Positions 9,761 to 19,125 are shown, counted from the stretch's first letter. The stretch: DNA of 64,000 bases from Crystallibacter degradans (GCF_012952295.1 NZ_JABBCH010000001.1:496001-560000), one strand, 5' to 3'. Notes: a model not told the origin generated them from the sequence alone. Numbers and translations: made by a program.

Positions 9761-11239
9761 ATGGAACACCTCACCGGCTTCGCCCGCGAATTCCTGAAGG
9801 CGATGAGGAACCTCCTGCCTATTGTGGCGGTGGTCGCGGTGTTCCAACTGGTGGTCTTCCGCAGGCTGCCCGACGATCCGCTGCAGCTGGTGGTTGGGCT
9901 GCTCATCGTGGGGGTGGGCATCGCGTTATTCCTGCAGGGCCTGGACCTCAGTGTCTTCCCGGTGGGCAAGAACATCGCCAACCAGTTCACCCGCCGCGGT
10001 GCGCTGGGACCGCTGCTGGCCTTCGGCTTCGCCATCGGGTTTGCCGCCGCTGTCGCCGAGCCCGCGCTGATCGCCGTCGCGGAACAGGCCGAAATTGTCA
10101 GCGACGGCAGGATCAACGGGCTGACCCTGCGCGTGGTCGTCGCGGTGTCCGTGGGTTGCGTTCTGGTCCTGGGGCTGCTGCGCATCCTGCGCGGCTGGCC
10201 GGTGCACCGCCTGCTGATCGGCGGCTACGTGCTGGCGCTGGCGATCACCTTCATCGCGCCGGATGAGATTGTCGGCCTTGCCTACGATTCCGGCGGCGTG
10301 ACCACCAACATCGTGACCGTGCCCATGATCGCCGCCATCGGCCTGGGCCTGGCCAACTCGATCAGGGGGCGCAGCGTGCTCGCGGACGGCTTCGGCCTGG
10401 TGGCGCTCTGTGTGATGGTGCCGATGATCGGCGTGCAGCTGTACGGGGTCTGGGTCTACACCTTCGGCAACACCGGAACCGTTGCCGCCGCCCCCGGCGC
10501 CGAGTCAGTCCACTGGGCGGCGGACTTCGCCCTCGGGCTCGCCGAGACCGTGCGCGATGTGCTGCCCATAGTCCTGGTGGTCCTGTTCTTCCACTATCTG
10601 GTGCTCAAGCACAAGATCGCCCACCCGGTGCGGGTCATGGTCGGCTTTGTGATGGTCCTGGTGGGCCTGTATGCCTTCGTCGTCGGACTCAAAATCGGGC
10701 TCTTCCCCATCGGCACGCAGATGGCCGAGCAGCTGATCGAGCGCGACGTGCCGGTGCTCATCCTGCTCTTCGCCCTGCTGATCGGCTTCGCCACCACCAT
10801 GGCCGAGCCCGCGCTGGTGGCGATCGGCAACCAGGCGCAGGACGCCTCACGCGGCAGAGTCAACGGCTCCGTCATCCGGATTGTCGTCGCCGTCGGGGTG
10901 GCGGCGGGCATTACGCTGGGCGTCTACCGCATCCTCGTCGGCGGGCCATTCCACTACTACGTCATGGCGTCCTACGGCGTCGTCGTTGTCCTGGTTTTCC
11001 TGGCACCCAAATACATTGTCGCCCTCGCCTTCGACCTCGGCGGAGTCACGACGTCGGAAGTCACCGTCCCGCTCGTGACCGCCCTGGGCATCGGGCTGGC
11101 AACCGCGCTCGAGGGCCGCGATGCGCTGATGGACGGCTTCGGGCTGATCGCCTTCGCGTCCATTTTCCCGATCATCTCCGTACTGCTCTATGCCATGCTC
11201 CTGGAAAGAATTCCCACCCTGCGGAAGGAAACGTCATGA
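9761..11239 (+). CDS. DUF1538 family membrane protein
   Basis: 492 aa from ATG 9761; the frame upstream overlaps the previous gene and is not coding. The protein is a tandem duplication: each half has about six membrane helices and repeats the blocks LAFGFAIGFAAAVAEPALIA / LLFALLIGFATTMAEPALVA and YDSGGVTTNIVTVPM / FDLGGVTTSEVTVPL. This is the DUF1538 pattern, a presumed transporter or channel of unknown substrate. DUF1538 genes commonly sit beside a PII-like gene, as here, and the stop overlaps the PII-like start by 4 bases, so the two are probably partners. Confidence 0.85.
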   Translation: MEHLTGFAREFLKAMRNLLPIVAVVAVFQLVVFRRLPDDPLQLVVGLLIVGVGIALFLQGLDLSVFPVGKNIANQFTRRGALGPLLAFGFAIGFAAAVAEPALIAVAEQAEIVSDGRINGLTLRVVVAVSVGCVLVLGLLRILRGWPVHRLLIGGYVLALAITFIAPDEIVGLAYDSGGVTTNIVTVPMIAAIGLGLANSIRGRSVLADGFGLVALCVMVPMIGVQLYGVWVYTFGNTGTVAAAPGAESVHWAADFALGLAETVRDVLPIVLVVLFFHYLVLKHKIAHPVRVMVGFVMVLVGLYAFVVGLKIGLFPIGTQMAEQLIERDVPVLILLFALLIGFATTMAEPALVAIGNQAQDASRGRVNGSVIRIVVAVGVAAGITLGVYRILVGGPFHYYVMASYGVVVVLVFLAPKYIVALAFDLGGVTTSEVTVPLVTALGIGLATALEGRDALMDGFGLIAFASIFPIISVLLYAMLLERIPTLRKETS

Positions 11240-11586
11240 AATTCACCGCCGTCGTCGTGATCGCCCCGGACCATCTGGAGGACCGGGTCATCGAGCACGC
11301 CCAGCGAGCCGGCGCCACGGGTGTGACCATCCTGCCGGGCAAAGGCATCGGCGGCGAGTCCAAGCGGACGTTTTTCGGGCTGACGTTCGAGGGCTCGCAG
11401 TCCGTGCTGCTGATGGTGGTGGGCTCGCACCTGTCCACCTCGATCCTGAAGGAACTGCACACCATCCTGGTCAACGACGGCAACTCCCGGGGCCTCGCCT
11501 TCAGCATTCCCATCGAGCACCTGACCGGCATCGACCTGCGCCAAGTAGCCAAATTCGAGGAGCACATGCGCCATGAAGACAGCTGA
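11236..11586 (+). CDS. PII-like signalling protein
   Basis: 116 aa with a ferredoxin-like fold: VVVIAPDHLEDRVIEHAQ, then a flexible loop GKGIGGESKRTFFGL at the T-loop position, then SVLLMVVGSHLSTSILKELH. GlnB itself is 112 aa, but the classic uridylylated T-loop tyrosine motif is absent, so this belongs with PII-like proteins that sense a nucleotide and gate a neighbouring transporter. Overlap with the DUF1538 gene suggests it regulates that membrane protein. Confidence 0.8.
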   Translation: MKFTAVVVIAPDHLEDRVIEHAQRAGATGVTILPGKGIGGESKRTFFGLTFEGSQSVLLMVVGSHLSTSILKELHTILVNDGNSRGLAFSIPIEHLTGIDLRQVAKFEEHMRHEDS

Positions 11587-11619
11587 TACTAGAGGACACA
11601 AGATCACAGGAGGAGTCCC

Positions 11620-12009
11620 ATGCTGACCGTCAAGGATGTCATGGTGCGCAACATCGTGACCATCTCCCCGTTCAGCACCCTGCGCGATGCGCTGTCGGTG
11701 ATGAAAACCCGCCAGGTGAAAAGCCTGGTGGTGGATCGCCAGCACCCGCACGATGCCTGGGGGCTGCTGACCTACAGCGAGCTGCTGCGCACCGTGGTCG
11801 CCGAGGAGGGGGATGTGGACCTGCTCAACGTGTACGACGCCGCGTCGAAACCGGTGATCACCGTGGGCGAGGACCTCTCCGTGCACCAGGCCGCGGCGCT
11901 GATGAGCCGCTATCACCTCAACCGGATGGTGGTGGTGGAGGGCAACAAGCTGATCGGCCTGCTGGCCATGAACGACATCCTCGCCCGGCTGATGGACGAC
12001 TTGATTTAG
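11620..12009 (+). CDS. CBS-domain pair protein
   Basis: 129 aa, consisting of two CBS motifs: VKDVMVRNIVTISPFSTLRD with VKSLVVD, and PVITVGEDLSVHQAAALMSR with RMVVVEGNKLIGLLAMNDIL. Such stand-alone Bateman modules bind adenosine nucleotides and modulate a partner. AGGAGG lies 8 bases before the ATG. Between the PII-like gene and the dikinase-like gene, it may sense adenylate charge for either. Confidence 0.88.
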   Translation: MLTVKDVMVRNIVTISPFSTLRDALSVMKTRQVKSLVVDRQHPHDAWGLLTYSELLRTVVAEEGDVDLLNVYDAASKPVITVGEDLSVHQAAALMSRYHLNRMVVVEGNKLIGLLAMNDILARLMDDLI

Positions 12010-12032
12010 ACGACCTGATTTAAAGGAGCCCG

Positions 12033-14864
12033 ATGATGAACAGCGCTGCACGACACCTGCTGGACCGGCCCGGAACCGTCCTCCCGCTGGCGAAGGTCGA
12101 CGGCGGGATGCTCGCCTGGGTGGGCGGCAAGGCGGCGAACCTCGGCGTGCTCATCAACGCCGGCCTGCCGGTGCCGGACGGATTCTGTATTACGACGACG
12201 GCGTACCAGCGGGTCGCGGCGGAGGCCGGCCTGGATGCGATCGTGGCCGAGCTCGAGGCGGGGGCGGGTGCCGAGGCAAGCACCGGTGGAAGCCGGGACA
12301 CCTCCGCCGAAGGAGCCGCCGCGCTGGCGGGGCTGGCGGAACGTGCCCGCGCCGCGCTGGAAGCCGCGCCCATGCCGGACGATATCGCCACCGCCGTCCG
12401 CGCTGCCTACGCGGAGCTTGGGAACAACGACGGCGTCCGGCGCCTGGCCGTGGCGGTGCGTTCCTCCGCCACCGCGGAAGACCTGCCGGAGGCCAGTTTC
12501 GCCGGCCAGCAGGACACCTACCTCAACGTGGTCGGCGAGGACGCGCTGCTGGATGCGCTCCGCCGGTGCTGGGCCTCGCTCTGGACGGAACGGGCGGTGG
12601 CCTACCGCAGCGACAACGGAATCGACCAGCGCGCGGTGAGCATCGCCGTCGTTGTCCAAAAGATGGTGGACGCCGGGGTTTCCGGGGTGCTGTTCACGGC
12701 CAACCCGCTCACCGGCCGGCGCCATGAGGCGGTGATCGATGCGGCACCCGGGCTGGGCGAGGCGGTGGTCAGCGGCGCGGTGAACCCGGACCAGTTCGTG
12801 GTGGACACCGCCAGCGGGCGGATCCTCGAGCGGACGCTCGGCGACACACTTGGGCGGACAGCGGGCGACAACGCCGCCGGCAGCGGCGAGGTGTGTCTGG
12901 ACGATGAGCAGGTCCGGGCCCTGGCCGAACTCGGCGCCCGCGCGGAGGAACACTTCGGCGAACCGCAGGATCTGGAGTGGGCCATCGGACCTGACGGTGC
13001 AATCCAGCTGGTGCAGTCCCGCCCCATCACCACCTTGTACCCGCTGCCCGAGCCCGCGGAGACAGGCAGTGCGAACGGCCGAGGGAACAACGGCGGCAGC
13101 GCTGAGGGCAACGCGAGCGATAGCGGCGACGGCGGAACCCGGGCTTACCTCTGCGCCAGCCTGCTGCAAGGGCTTACCCGGCCGCTGACGCCGATGGGGC
13201 TGTCCGCGTTCGAGGTGCTGGCCGACGCCTACCGGCCGGCCGGCGGGAACTACGGGGCGCCGGTCCCCTTCAGTTACAGCCAGGCCGGGCTGCGGCTCTT
13301 CGTGGATGTGACGCCGGTGCTGCGGAGCAAGACCGGACGGCGCATCATCCCCGCCGCCATGAGGGCGGCCGATGCCCGCTCGGTCGGGGCGCTGCAGTAT
13401 CTGATGGAGGATCCGCGGTTCTCCATCCTCAGCGCGCCGAAACTGGGCGCGCTCAAAGGGTCGTTCAGGGGATCGCTGAAAGGCTCGCTCAAGTCCATGC
13501 CGCAGCTGGCCATGATTCCCCACGTGCTCCACGGCCTGGTCCGGCCGGCCGCCGCGCTGGAACGCAGCAGGCGGGCCGAGCAGGAATTCCACCGGATGCT
13601 GGTGCTTCCCGAGCCGGCCACGCCCGCCCGGCGGCTGGACTTCGTCGAAAGCATGCTCGGCAGGATGATTACGCCGGGCCTGCTCAAGCAGCTCCCGCCC
13701 CCGGCCGCCGGCTACATCTGGCTGGGCATCGTGCGCTGGCTGCTGGGCCCGCTGGTCCAGTCCGGTGACCTGCAGGCCGTCCTGCGCGGGCTGCCGGACA
13801 ACGTGACCACGCAGATGGACCTGGAGCTGTGGCACGCCGCCACCATCATCCGCGACGACGCCGAGGCAGCGCAGGCGCTGACCCAGGAGGACCCGCCGGA
13901 GCTTGCCCGCCGGTATGCCGAAGGCTCACTCCCCGCCGTCGCCCAGCACGAGCTGGCCGCGTTCCTCGACAAGTACGGCCACCGCGCGGTGGCGGAAATC
14001 GACCTCGGCATCCCGCGCTGGTCAGAGGAGCCGGCCCACATCATCAACGTGCTCGCCAACTACCTGCGCCTGAACGATCCGGACCGGGCCCCGGACCGGC
14101 AGTTCGCACGCGCCGCCGCCACCGCCGAGGCCAAGGCCGCCGAGCTGACCCAGCGCGCCAGAACCAGAGGCCGGGTCCGCGGCAGGCTCGTGGCCTACGG
14201 CTTGCGCCGGGTCAGGGCCACCGCGGGCCGGCGCGAGTACCCGAAGTTCGGCCTCATCGTGGCCCTCGCCGCGCTGCGCGCCCAGCTCCGGCGGGTCGGA
14301 ACGGTCTTGGCCGATGCGGGCAGGATCGCCAGTCCCGAGGACATCTTCTTCCTGGACCTCGCCGAAGCCCGCGTCGGCCTGCGCGGCGCGGACCTGCACG
14401 AGCTCGCCGCCGAACGCCGCCGCACCTACAACCGCGAACTGCGCCGCCGCCGCATCCCCCGCCTGCTGCTTTCCGACGGCACGGACGTCGAGGCCGCCAT
14501 GGGCGCAAGCGCTTCCGCAACAACGACGGCGGGGGCCCACCTTCCGCCCGGGACCCTCACCGGAGCGCCAGCGTCGGCAGGCACCGTGACCGGCCAGGCA
14601 CGGGTCATCCTGGACCCGGCCGGCGCCCACCTGGAGCCCGGCGAAATCCTGGTCGCCCCGTCCACCGATCCCGGCTGGACTCCGCTGTTCCTGACCGCCG
14701 GCGCCCTCGTCATGGAGATGGGCGGACCTATCTCCCACGGCGCCGTCGTCGCACGCGAGTACGGCATCCCCGCCGTCGTCGGCGTCCCCGATGCCACCAC
14801 CCGCATCGCCACCGGCGACACCATCACGGTCGACGGCGCGGCGGGCACCATCAGTGTCAAGTAG
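12033..14864 (+). CDS. PEP synthase / pyruvate-phosphate-dikinase-like phosphotransferase
   Basis: 943 aa from ATG 12033 (AAAGGAG upstream; ATG 12036 is equally possible). The N-terminal ATP-grasp half shows GGKAANLGVLINAGLPVPDG, RSSATAEDLPEASFAGQQD, GVLFTANPLTG and QLVQSRPITT. A central region (about 350-830) has no match to the PEP/pyruvate barrel that I can see. The C-terminal swivelling domain has GGPISHGAVVAREYG with the phosphocarrier His at about 902. This three-part layout is that of rifampin phosphotransferase (ATP + water + acceptor to AMP + Pi + phospho-acceptor). Role in rifamycin resistance is possible but unproven. Three linkers are Gly/Ala/Ser-rich, and two carry the AAYAACGACGGC word. 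Confidence 0.8.
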   Translation: MMNSAARHLLDRPGTVLPLAKVDGGMLAWVGGKAANLGVLINAGLPVPDGFCITTTAYQRVAAEAGLDAIVAELEAGAGAEASTGGSRDTSAEGAAALAGLAERARAALEAAPMPDDIATAVRAAYAELGNNDGVRRLAVAVRSSATAEDLPEASFAGQQDTYLNVVGEDALLDALRRCWASLWTERAVAYRSDNGIDQRAVSIAVVVQKMVDAGVSGVLFTANPLTGRRHEAVIDAAPGLGEAVVSGAVNPDQFVVDTASGRILERTLGDTLGRTAGDNAAGSGEVCLDDEQVRALAELGARAEEHFGEPQDLEWAIGPDGAIQLVQSRPITTLYPLPEPAETGSANGRGNNGGSAEGNASDSGDGGTRAYLCASLLQGLTRPLTPMGLSAFEVLADAYRPAGGNYGAPVPFSYSQAGLRLFVDVTPVLRSKTGRRIIPAAMRAADARSVGALQYLMEDPRFSILSAPKLGALKGSFRGSLKGSLKSMPQLAMIPHVLHGLVRPAAALERSRRAEQEFHRMLVLPEPATPARRLDFVESMLGRMITPGLLKQLPPPAAGYIWLGIVRWLLGPLVQSGDLQAVLRGLPDNVTTQMDLELWHAATIIRDDAEAAQALTQEDPPELARRYAEGSLPAVAQHELAAFLDKYGHRAVAEIDLGIPRWSEEPAHIINVLANYLRLNDPDRAPDRQFARAAATAEAKAAELTQRARTRGRVRGRLVAYGLRRVRATAGRREYPKFGLIVALAALRAQLRRVGTVLADAGRIASPEDIFFLDLAEARVGLRGADLHELAAERRRTYNRELRRRRIPRLLLSDGTDVEAAMGASASATTTAGAHLPPGTLTGAPASAGTVTGQARVILDPAGAHLEPGEILVAPSTDPGWTPLFLTAGALVMEMGGPISHGAVVAREYGIPAVVGVPDATTRIATGDTITVDGAAGTISVK
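12423..12434 (+). repeat. AAYAACGACGGC word, copy 4
   Basis: Exact AACAACGACGGC encoding NNDG in the dikinase-like gene, just before the conserved ATP-grasp segment RSSATAEDL. Confidence 0.6.
14519..14530 (+). repeat. AAYAACGACGGC word, copy 5
   Basis: Exact AACAACGACGGC encoding TTT in the low-complexity linker before the C-terminal His domain of the dikinase-like gene. Confidence 0.6.
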
Positions 14865-14976
14865 CCTCAGCTATTGCGCAGCCGCCGTCCTTGTAGTTTC
14901 CTTGGGGCCCCCCTTTCACAGCGGGTTCATAGGAAGGACATAAGAACTGCTTAACCGGGCCCCGAAGGCTGGGAAC

Positions 14977-16230
14977 ATGTCGATCCCATCGCGCCTCTCC
15001 GCCGACCAGTCCGACCGCCCCGGCGAGGGGCCGCCGCCGAAGAGACCCCGGCTCGTCGGGGTGGATGCCGCGCGAGGCATCGCACTGATCGGCATGATGG
15101 CAGTCCACATCTTCAGCCTGTACGACGAGCAGACGGACTCCGTGTCCTGGCTGGCGGCCGTCTTCCACGGCCGGGCCTCCGCCCTGTTCGCCGTGATGGC
15201 CGGCGTCGGACTGGCCCTGGTCAGCGGCGGCGTGCACCGCCACACCGGAGCGCAGGCGTCGGCCGGCCGGCGCGGCATCGCAGCACGGGCCGCGGTCATC
15301 GCCGTCGTCGGTCTGACGCTGGGGTTGTTCTGGGTCGACGTCGCGATCATCCTCGTTTGCTACTCGCTGCTGTTCGTCCTCGCCCTGCCGTTCATCACCA
15401 TGGGCATCAGGCAGTTGGCCGTCTTCACCGCCGCGTGGACGCTGCTCTCCCCCGCCATCGCGTATCTGGTGCGGCCGGTGCTCTATGAAGCTCCGTTCAT
15501 GGCCGTCATTGACACCGATCCGAACTGGACCAACCTGGCCGACCCGGTCGCGTTGCTGTCCAGCCTGTTCTTTACCGGGCCCTACCCGGTGTTCCAGTGG
15601 CTGAGCTACCTGCTGCTCGGCCTGCTGCTGGGCCGGCTGGCGCTGGATTCCGTCCGGGTCCAGCTGTGGCTGACGGCCGGCGGTGCCGCCGCGGTGGCCG
15701 CGGCCCAGCTGACCAGCACGTTCCTGCTCAATGGCCTCGGCGGCGGCAGCGCCCTGCTGGCCACCGGCGAGGTCGATAGCTGGGACCTGGCGGAGTGGGA
15801 CAACCGGCTGCTGCTGGACGTTTCGGAGGTGGACCAGACAACATCGGGCTGGTGGCTGGCCGTCGGCGCCCCGCACTCCGGGACCACGCTGGACCTGCTC
15901 AACACCATGGGCAGCGCGGCGATGGTGCTGGGACTGTGCCTGCTGCTTGCCCGCGTTGCCGGACGGGGAATGCTTGCCCTCGCAGGCCCCGGCGGTATGA
16001 CACTGACCCTCTACAGCGCGCATGTGCTGGTCATGAGCTTCGTCTACACCACGGAAATCGAGGTCGGGGAAAACCTGCTCTTCTGGGGCCAGGTCCTCAT
16101 CTTCACGGCCATCGGCATTGCCTACCGGGTTTCCGCGCGCCGGGGTCCTCTTGAGCTGCTGGCCTTCACCGCCAGCAAGGCGGGGCGCGGGCCGGTTTCC
16201 CTACACAGCCCGTCCACAGGTTCACCATAG
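14977..16230 (+). CDS. multi-spanning acyltransferase-like membrane protein (DUF418/HGSNAT type)
   Basis: 417 aa with about ten membrane segments. The first block GVDAARGIALIGMMAVHIF followed by HGRASALFAVMAGVGLALVS is the signature of the heparan-alpha-glucosaminide N-acetyltransferase-like / DUF418 group, transmembrane acyl-transfer proteins; a second marker is GGMTLTLYSAHVLVMSFVY near the C-terminus. Likely acylates a cell-envelope sugar or lipid, substrate unknown. Stand-alone; 112 bases separate it from the dikinase-like gene. Confidence 0.75.
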   Translation: MSIPSRLSADQSDRPGEGPPPKRPRLVGVDAARGIALIGMMAVHIFSLYDEQTDSVSWLAAVFHGRASALFAVMAGVGLALVSGGVHRHTGAQASAGRRGIAARAAVIAVVGLTLGLFWVDVAIILVCYSLLFVLALPFITMGIRQLAVFTAAWTLLSPAIAYLVRPVLYEAPFMAVIDTDPNWTNLADPVALLSSLFFTGPYPVFQWLSYLLLGLLLGRLALDSVRVQLWLTAGGAAAVAAAQLTSTFLLNGLGGGSALLATGEVDSWDLAEWDNRLLLDVSEVDQTTSGWWLAVGAPHSGTTLDLLNTMGSAAMVLGLCLLLARVAGRGMLALAGPGGMTLTLYSAHVLVMSFVYTTEIEVGENLLFWGQVLIFTAIGIAYRVSARRGPLELLAFTASKAGRGPVSLHSPSTGSP

Positions 16231-16263
16231 GGGCCGCTTATGCCACGGTTCCATCCTTAGACC

Positions 16264-16515
16264 ATGGCAAGCAAATTCCATCGGCGGCCCGGCGCACGAG
16301 CCCTGCACAGGACAAGCGGGACCAACCGGACCACGGAATCCCCCGGTACCACGGGCTCCCCGGGAGCGGGGAACCGCGGGCATTTCTGGTCATCATCGTG
16401 GTTCACGTGGACCATCCTGGCCGTAGGCCTGATCGCCTGCGGCATCTATTTCTGGGTGACGAAAATCCAGCCGGTCATTCCGGAGCTCCTCAAATTCATC
16501 ACCCAGCCGCTGTAA
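16264..16515 (+). CDS. small single-span membrane protein, 83 aa
   Basis: Basic, Gly/Thr/Ser-rich N-terminus (residues 1-45) followed by one hydrophobic helix (WFTWTILAVGLIACGIYFWV) and a short tail. No ribosome site is obvious, so the start may belong to a leaderless mRNA or lie further in. Followed directly by a hairpin terminator. Family not recognised. Confidence 0.5.
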   Translation: MASKFHRRPGARALHRTSGTNRTTESPGTTGSPGAGNRGHFWSSSWFTWTILAVGLIACGIYFWVTKIQPVIPELLKFITQPL

Positions 16516-16526
16516 CCATGAGTCTT

Positions 16527-16556
16527 GCCGGTCCGAGCCGCCCCCTTCGGACCGGC
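16527..16556. terminator. hairpin between convergent genes
   Basis: Perfect 9-base arms GCCGGTCCG and CGGACCGGC with a 12-base loop, lying between the small membrane gene (+) and the response regulator (-). No T-run, so termination is inferred from position. Confidence 0.55.
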
Positions 16557-16616
16557 CGCCCTGCCGGTCCGGTGCGCGCCGCCGGGCCGGCCGAACGTCT
16601 TCCCTCGATCGGCCCC

Positions 16617-17363
16617 TCAAACGGCTGGTTTGAGGACATAACCCACGCCGCGGACGGTATGGATCATCGGCGAGCGGCCGGCGTCGATCTTCTTGCGCAA
16701 GTAGGAGATGTAGAGCTCCACGATGTTGTTCTGGCCGCCGAAATCGTAGTTCCACACGTGGTCCAGGATCTGGCTCTTGCTGACCACCGTACGGGCGTTG
16801 TCCATCAGGTAATGCAGCAGATCGAATTCCGTGGCCGTGAGCTGGAAGTCCGTCCCGGCGCGGGTGACCTCGCGCGTATCCAGGTTCAGGACCAGGTCCC
16901 CCACCACCAGTTCGGCCGCCGCCGCTGCCGCCACGCCGGAGCGCTGGACCAGACGGTGCAGGCGCAGCATCACTTCCTCCATGCTGAACGGCTTGGTCAC
17001 GTAGTCGTCCCCGCCCGCGGCAAGGCCGGTGATCCGGTCCGCCACGGCATCTTTTGCGGTCAGGAACAAGGCGGGCACATTGGGCGAGAAAGACCGGATC
17101 CGACCCAGCGCCTCCACGCCGTCGAACCCTGGCATCATTACGTCCAGCACCAGCACGTCCGGGCGGATATCGCGGGCAATTTTTACCGCCGACGGCCCGT
17201 CATGCGCCACGTGCACGTCCCAGCCAGCCATCCGGAGTCCCATCCGTACCAGGTCCGAAAGCTGCGGCTCGTCATCGACCACCAGCGCCCGGACGGGGCT
17301 GCCGTCCGGATGGCGGAGTCTGGGCAGACCGCTGACCAGTTCGGTGGGATCCTGTGCGGCCAT
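16617..17363 (-). CDS. OmpR-family response regulator, MprA/TrcR-like
   Basis: 248 aa from ATG 17363, chosen because AGGGGAG precedes it; the frame can be extended to 17414 without support. The receiver domain has the acidic pair in VVDDEP, the phospho-acceptor Asp74 in VLVLDVMMPG, LTAKD and the Lys of DDYVTKPFS. The winged-helix DNA-binding domain follows (about 150-245), with LTATEFDLLHYLM and the recognition region NNIVELYISYLRKKI ending in TVRGVGYVL. It is divergent from the histidine kinase gene, with 101 bases between them, so the pair probably autoregulates from that gap. Confidence 0.93.
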   Translation of the reverse strand: MAAQDPTELVSGLPRLRHPDGSPVRALVVDDEPQLSDLVRMGLRMAGWDVHVAHDGPSAVKIARDIRPDVLVLDVMMPGFDGVEALGRIRSFSPNVPALFLTAKDAVADRITGLAAGGDDYVTKPFSMEEVMLRLHRLVQRSGVAAAAAAELVVGDLVLNLDTREVTRAGTDFQLTATEFDLLHYLMDNARTVVSKSQILDHVWNYDFGGQNNIVELYISYLRKKIDAGRSPMIHTVRGVGYVLKPAV

Positions 17364-17464
17364 GATTACTCCCCTGGTAACAAGTTGCGCGGATACTGTT
17401 TCAACAATAACCACTACAGTTACTACATCCCATCAGTGGATCGGTCAGATTGAAAGAGAAGCCC

Positions 17465-19030
17465 ATGCAGAGCGACAAGCGGCCTTCCCTCCCGCCGTCA
17501 GCGCCTGCGTCCGGCCACGGGCGCAGCGGCGGCTGGCGTCCGTTCCGGAAATGGCAGCTGCGCACCAAGCTGGTCCTGATCACGTTGGCGCTGCTGGCCG
17601 CGATCTGCCTCGCCGTCGGCCTCTCCGCGCACGCGGCGATGACCTCGTTCCTGACCGGGCAGCTGGACGAGCAGCTGGCGCAGGCCTCCTTCCGGGCCAA
17701 CCGGTCGCAGGAAGAGTTCCGCCGGGACCGTGATGATGAAGACCACGAAGAGGACGACGGCGGCGCCCAGGGGTCGGAGAATGTTGCGGATCCGCTGAAC
17801 GGACCAGGCACCCAGGGGGGAACGCTGAACGCGCGCATCGGCGACCACGGCGTCCGGGGCGCCGGCATCTTCACCCCCGACGGCGGCAGGCAGGACCTGA
17901 CCGAGGCGGATGAAGAGATCCTCGACGAGTTGTCCCTCGACGTTCCGCCTGTTGACCGCACGCTTTCGGTGGGCGATTACCGGCTGGTGGCGACTTACAA
18001 CCCGGACCGCGAATACACCATCGTCACCGGCCTGCCGCTGCTCGCCAAGGAGGAAACCTTAGCCTCCCTGACCCGGACCATGACCGTGGTCTCCGCAGCA
18101 GGACTGGCCGCGGCGGCACTGCTGGGCACACTCATTATCCGCCGTACCCTGCGCCCGTTGGAGGAGCTCTCCGGCGTTGCCACCCGCGTCTCCCGGCTGC
18201 CGCTGGGCGAAGGCGAAGTCGCCATGGCCGAACGCGTGCCCGCCGGGATCGCGGTCCCGGCCACCGAAGTGGGAAGGCTGGGCCACGCCTTCAATCTGAT
18301 GCTGGACAACGTTGCCGGCGCGTTCAGTGCCCGACATCGCAGCGAAACCAAGCTCCGCCAGTTCGTCGCCGACGCCAGCCACGAACTGCGCACTCCCCTG
18401 ACCGCCATCCGCGGCTACTCTGAAATGATCCGGCTGACCGAGAACCTCAGCGAAGAAGGCCGCTCCTCCATTTCGCGGGTGGAGTCCGAGTCCAAACGCA
18501 TGACGGCGCTCGTCGAAGACCTGCTGCTGCTGGCGCGGATGGAGGAAGGGCACCGGGCGGAACAGCACGACGTCGATTTGACCCAGCTGGTGGTCGAGTC
18601 CGTCAGCGACATCCGCGCCGCCGCCCCCGAACACCGCTGGGTCCTGCAGTTGCCCGATGACCCCGTGACCGTGCGGGCCAACCCAGGCCAGGTGCGCCAG
18701 GTCCTCATCAACCTGCTGACCAACGCGCACAAACACACCGGCCCCGGAACCACCGTGGTCACCTCGCTGGCCGCCGAGCCCGGCGCCGCCGTCCTGACGG
18801 TGGCCGACGACGGTCCCGGCATCCCCGCAGACTTCATCGACAAGATCTTCTCCCGCTTCACCCGGGCCGACACCGCCCGCTCCGACCGCAGCGGCACCCA
18901 CGGCCTGGGCCTGTCCATCGTGGATGCCATCGTGAAGTCGCACGGCGGCCGCATCGACGTCAGCAGCAGCGAGGGGAAAACGGAGTTTATCGTCCGTCTC
19001 CCGGGCGCCGGCGTCCAGCACGCGGGGTAA
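17465..19030 (+). CDS. sensor histidine kinase
   Basis: 521 aa from ATG 17465 (AGAGAAG upstream; an in-frame TTG at 17450 is the alternative). Two membrane helices (about 40-58 and 200-222) enclose an extracytoplasmic domain with an acidic stretch rich in Asp/Glu/Arg. A HAMP linker follows, then the H-box ASHELRTPLTAIRGYSE with the phospho-accepting His near 304, N-box NLLTNAHKHT, DDGPGIP, FSRFTR and GLGLSIV. Partner of the divergent regulator. The acidic sensor loop suggests a cation or envelope-stress signal, but this is inference. Confidence 0.93.
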   Translation: MQSDKRPSLPPSAPASGHGRSGGWRPFRKWQLRTKLVLITLALLAAICLAVGLSAHAAMTSFLTGQLDEQLAQASFRANRSQEEFRRDRDDEDHEEDDGGAQGSENVADPLNGPGTQGGTLNARIGDHGVRGAGIFTPDGGRQDLTEADEEILDELSLDVPPVDRTLSVGDYRLVATYNPDREYTIVTGLPLLAKEETLASLTRTMTVVSAAGLAAAALLGTLIIRRTLRPLEELSGVATRVSRLPLGEGEVAMAERVPAGIAVPATEVGRLGHAFNLMLDNVAGAFSARHRSETKLRQFVADASHELRTPLTAIRGYSEMIRLTENLSEEGRSSISRVESESKRMTALVEDLLLLARMEEGHRAEQHDVDLTQLVVESVSDIRAAAPEHRWVLQLPDDPVTVRANPGQVRQVLINLLTNAHKHTGPGTTVVTSLAAEPGAAVLTVADDGPGIPADFIDKIFSRFTRADTARSDRSGTHGLGLSIVDAIVKSHGGRIDVSSSEGKTEFIVRLPGAGVQHAG

Positions 19031-19125
19031 AAGAACCTGCGCGAACGGGTGTCGTGCGATCCCGGCTGCCCCTAGGCTTTGCTGTATGAAGGCCATTCCA
19101 ACTTCTCTCGGGAGCAAGTACAGCC

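Noticed and set aside
12006-13835. 609-codon minus-strand frame across the dikinase-like gene
   Set aside because: Antisense shadow; the plus strand has clear ATP-grasp motifs in order.
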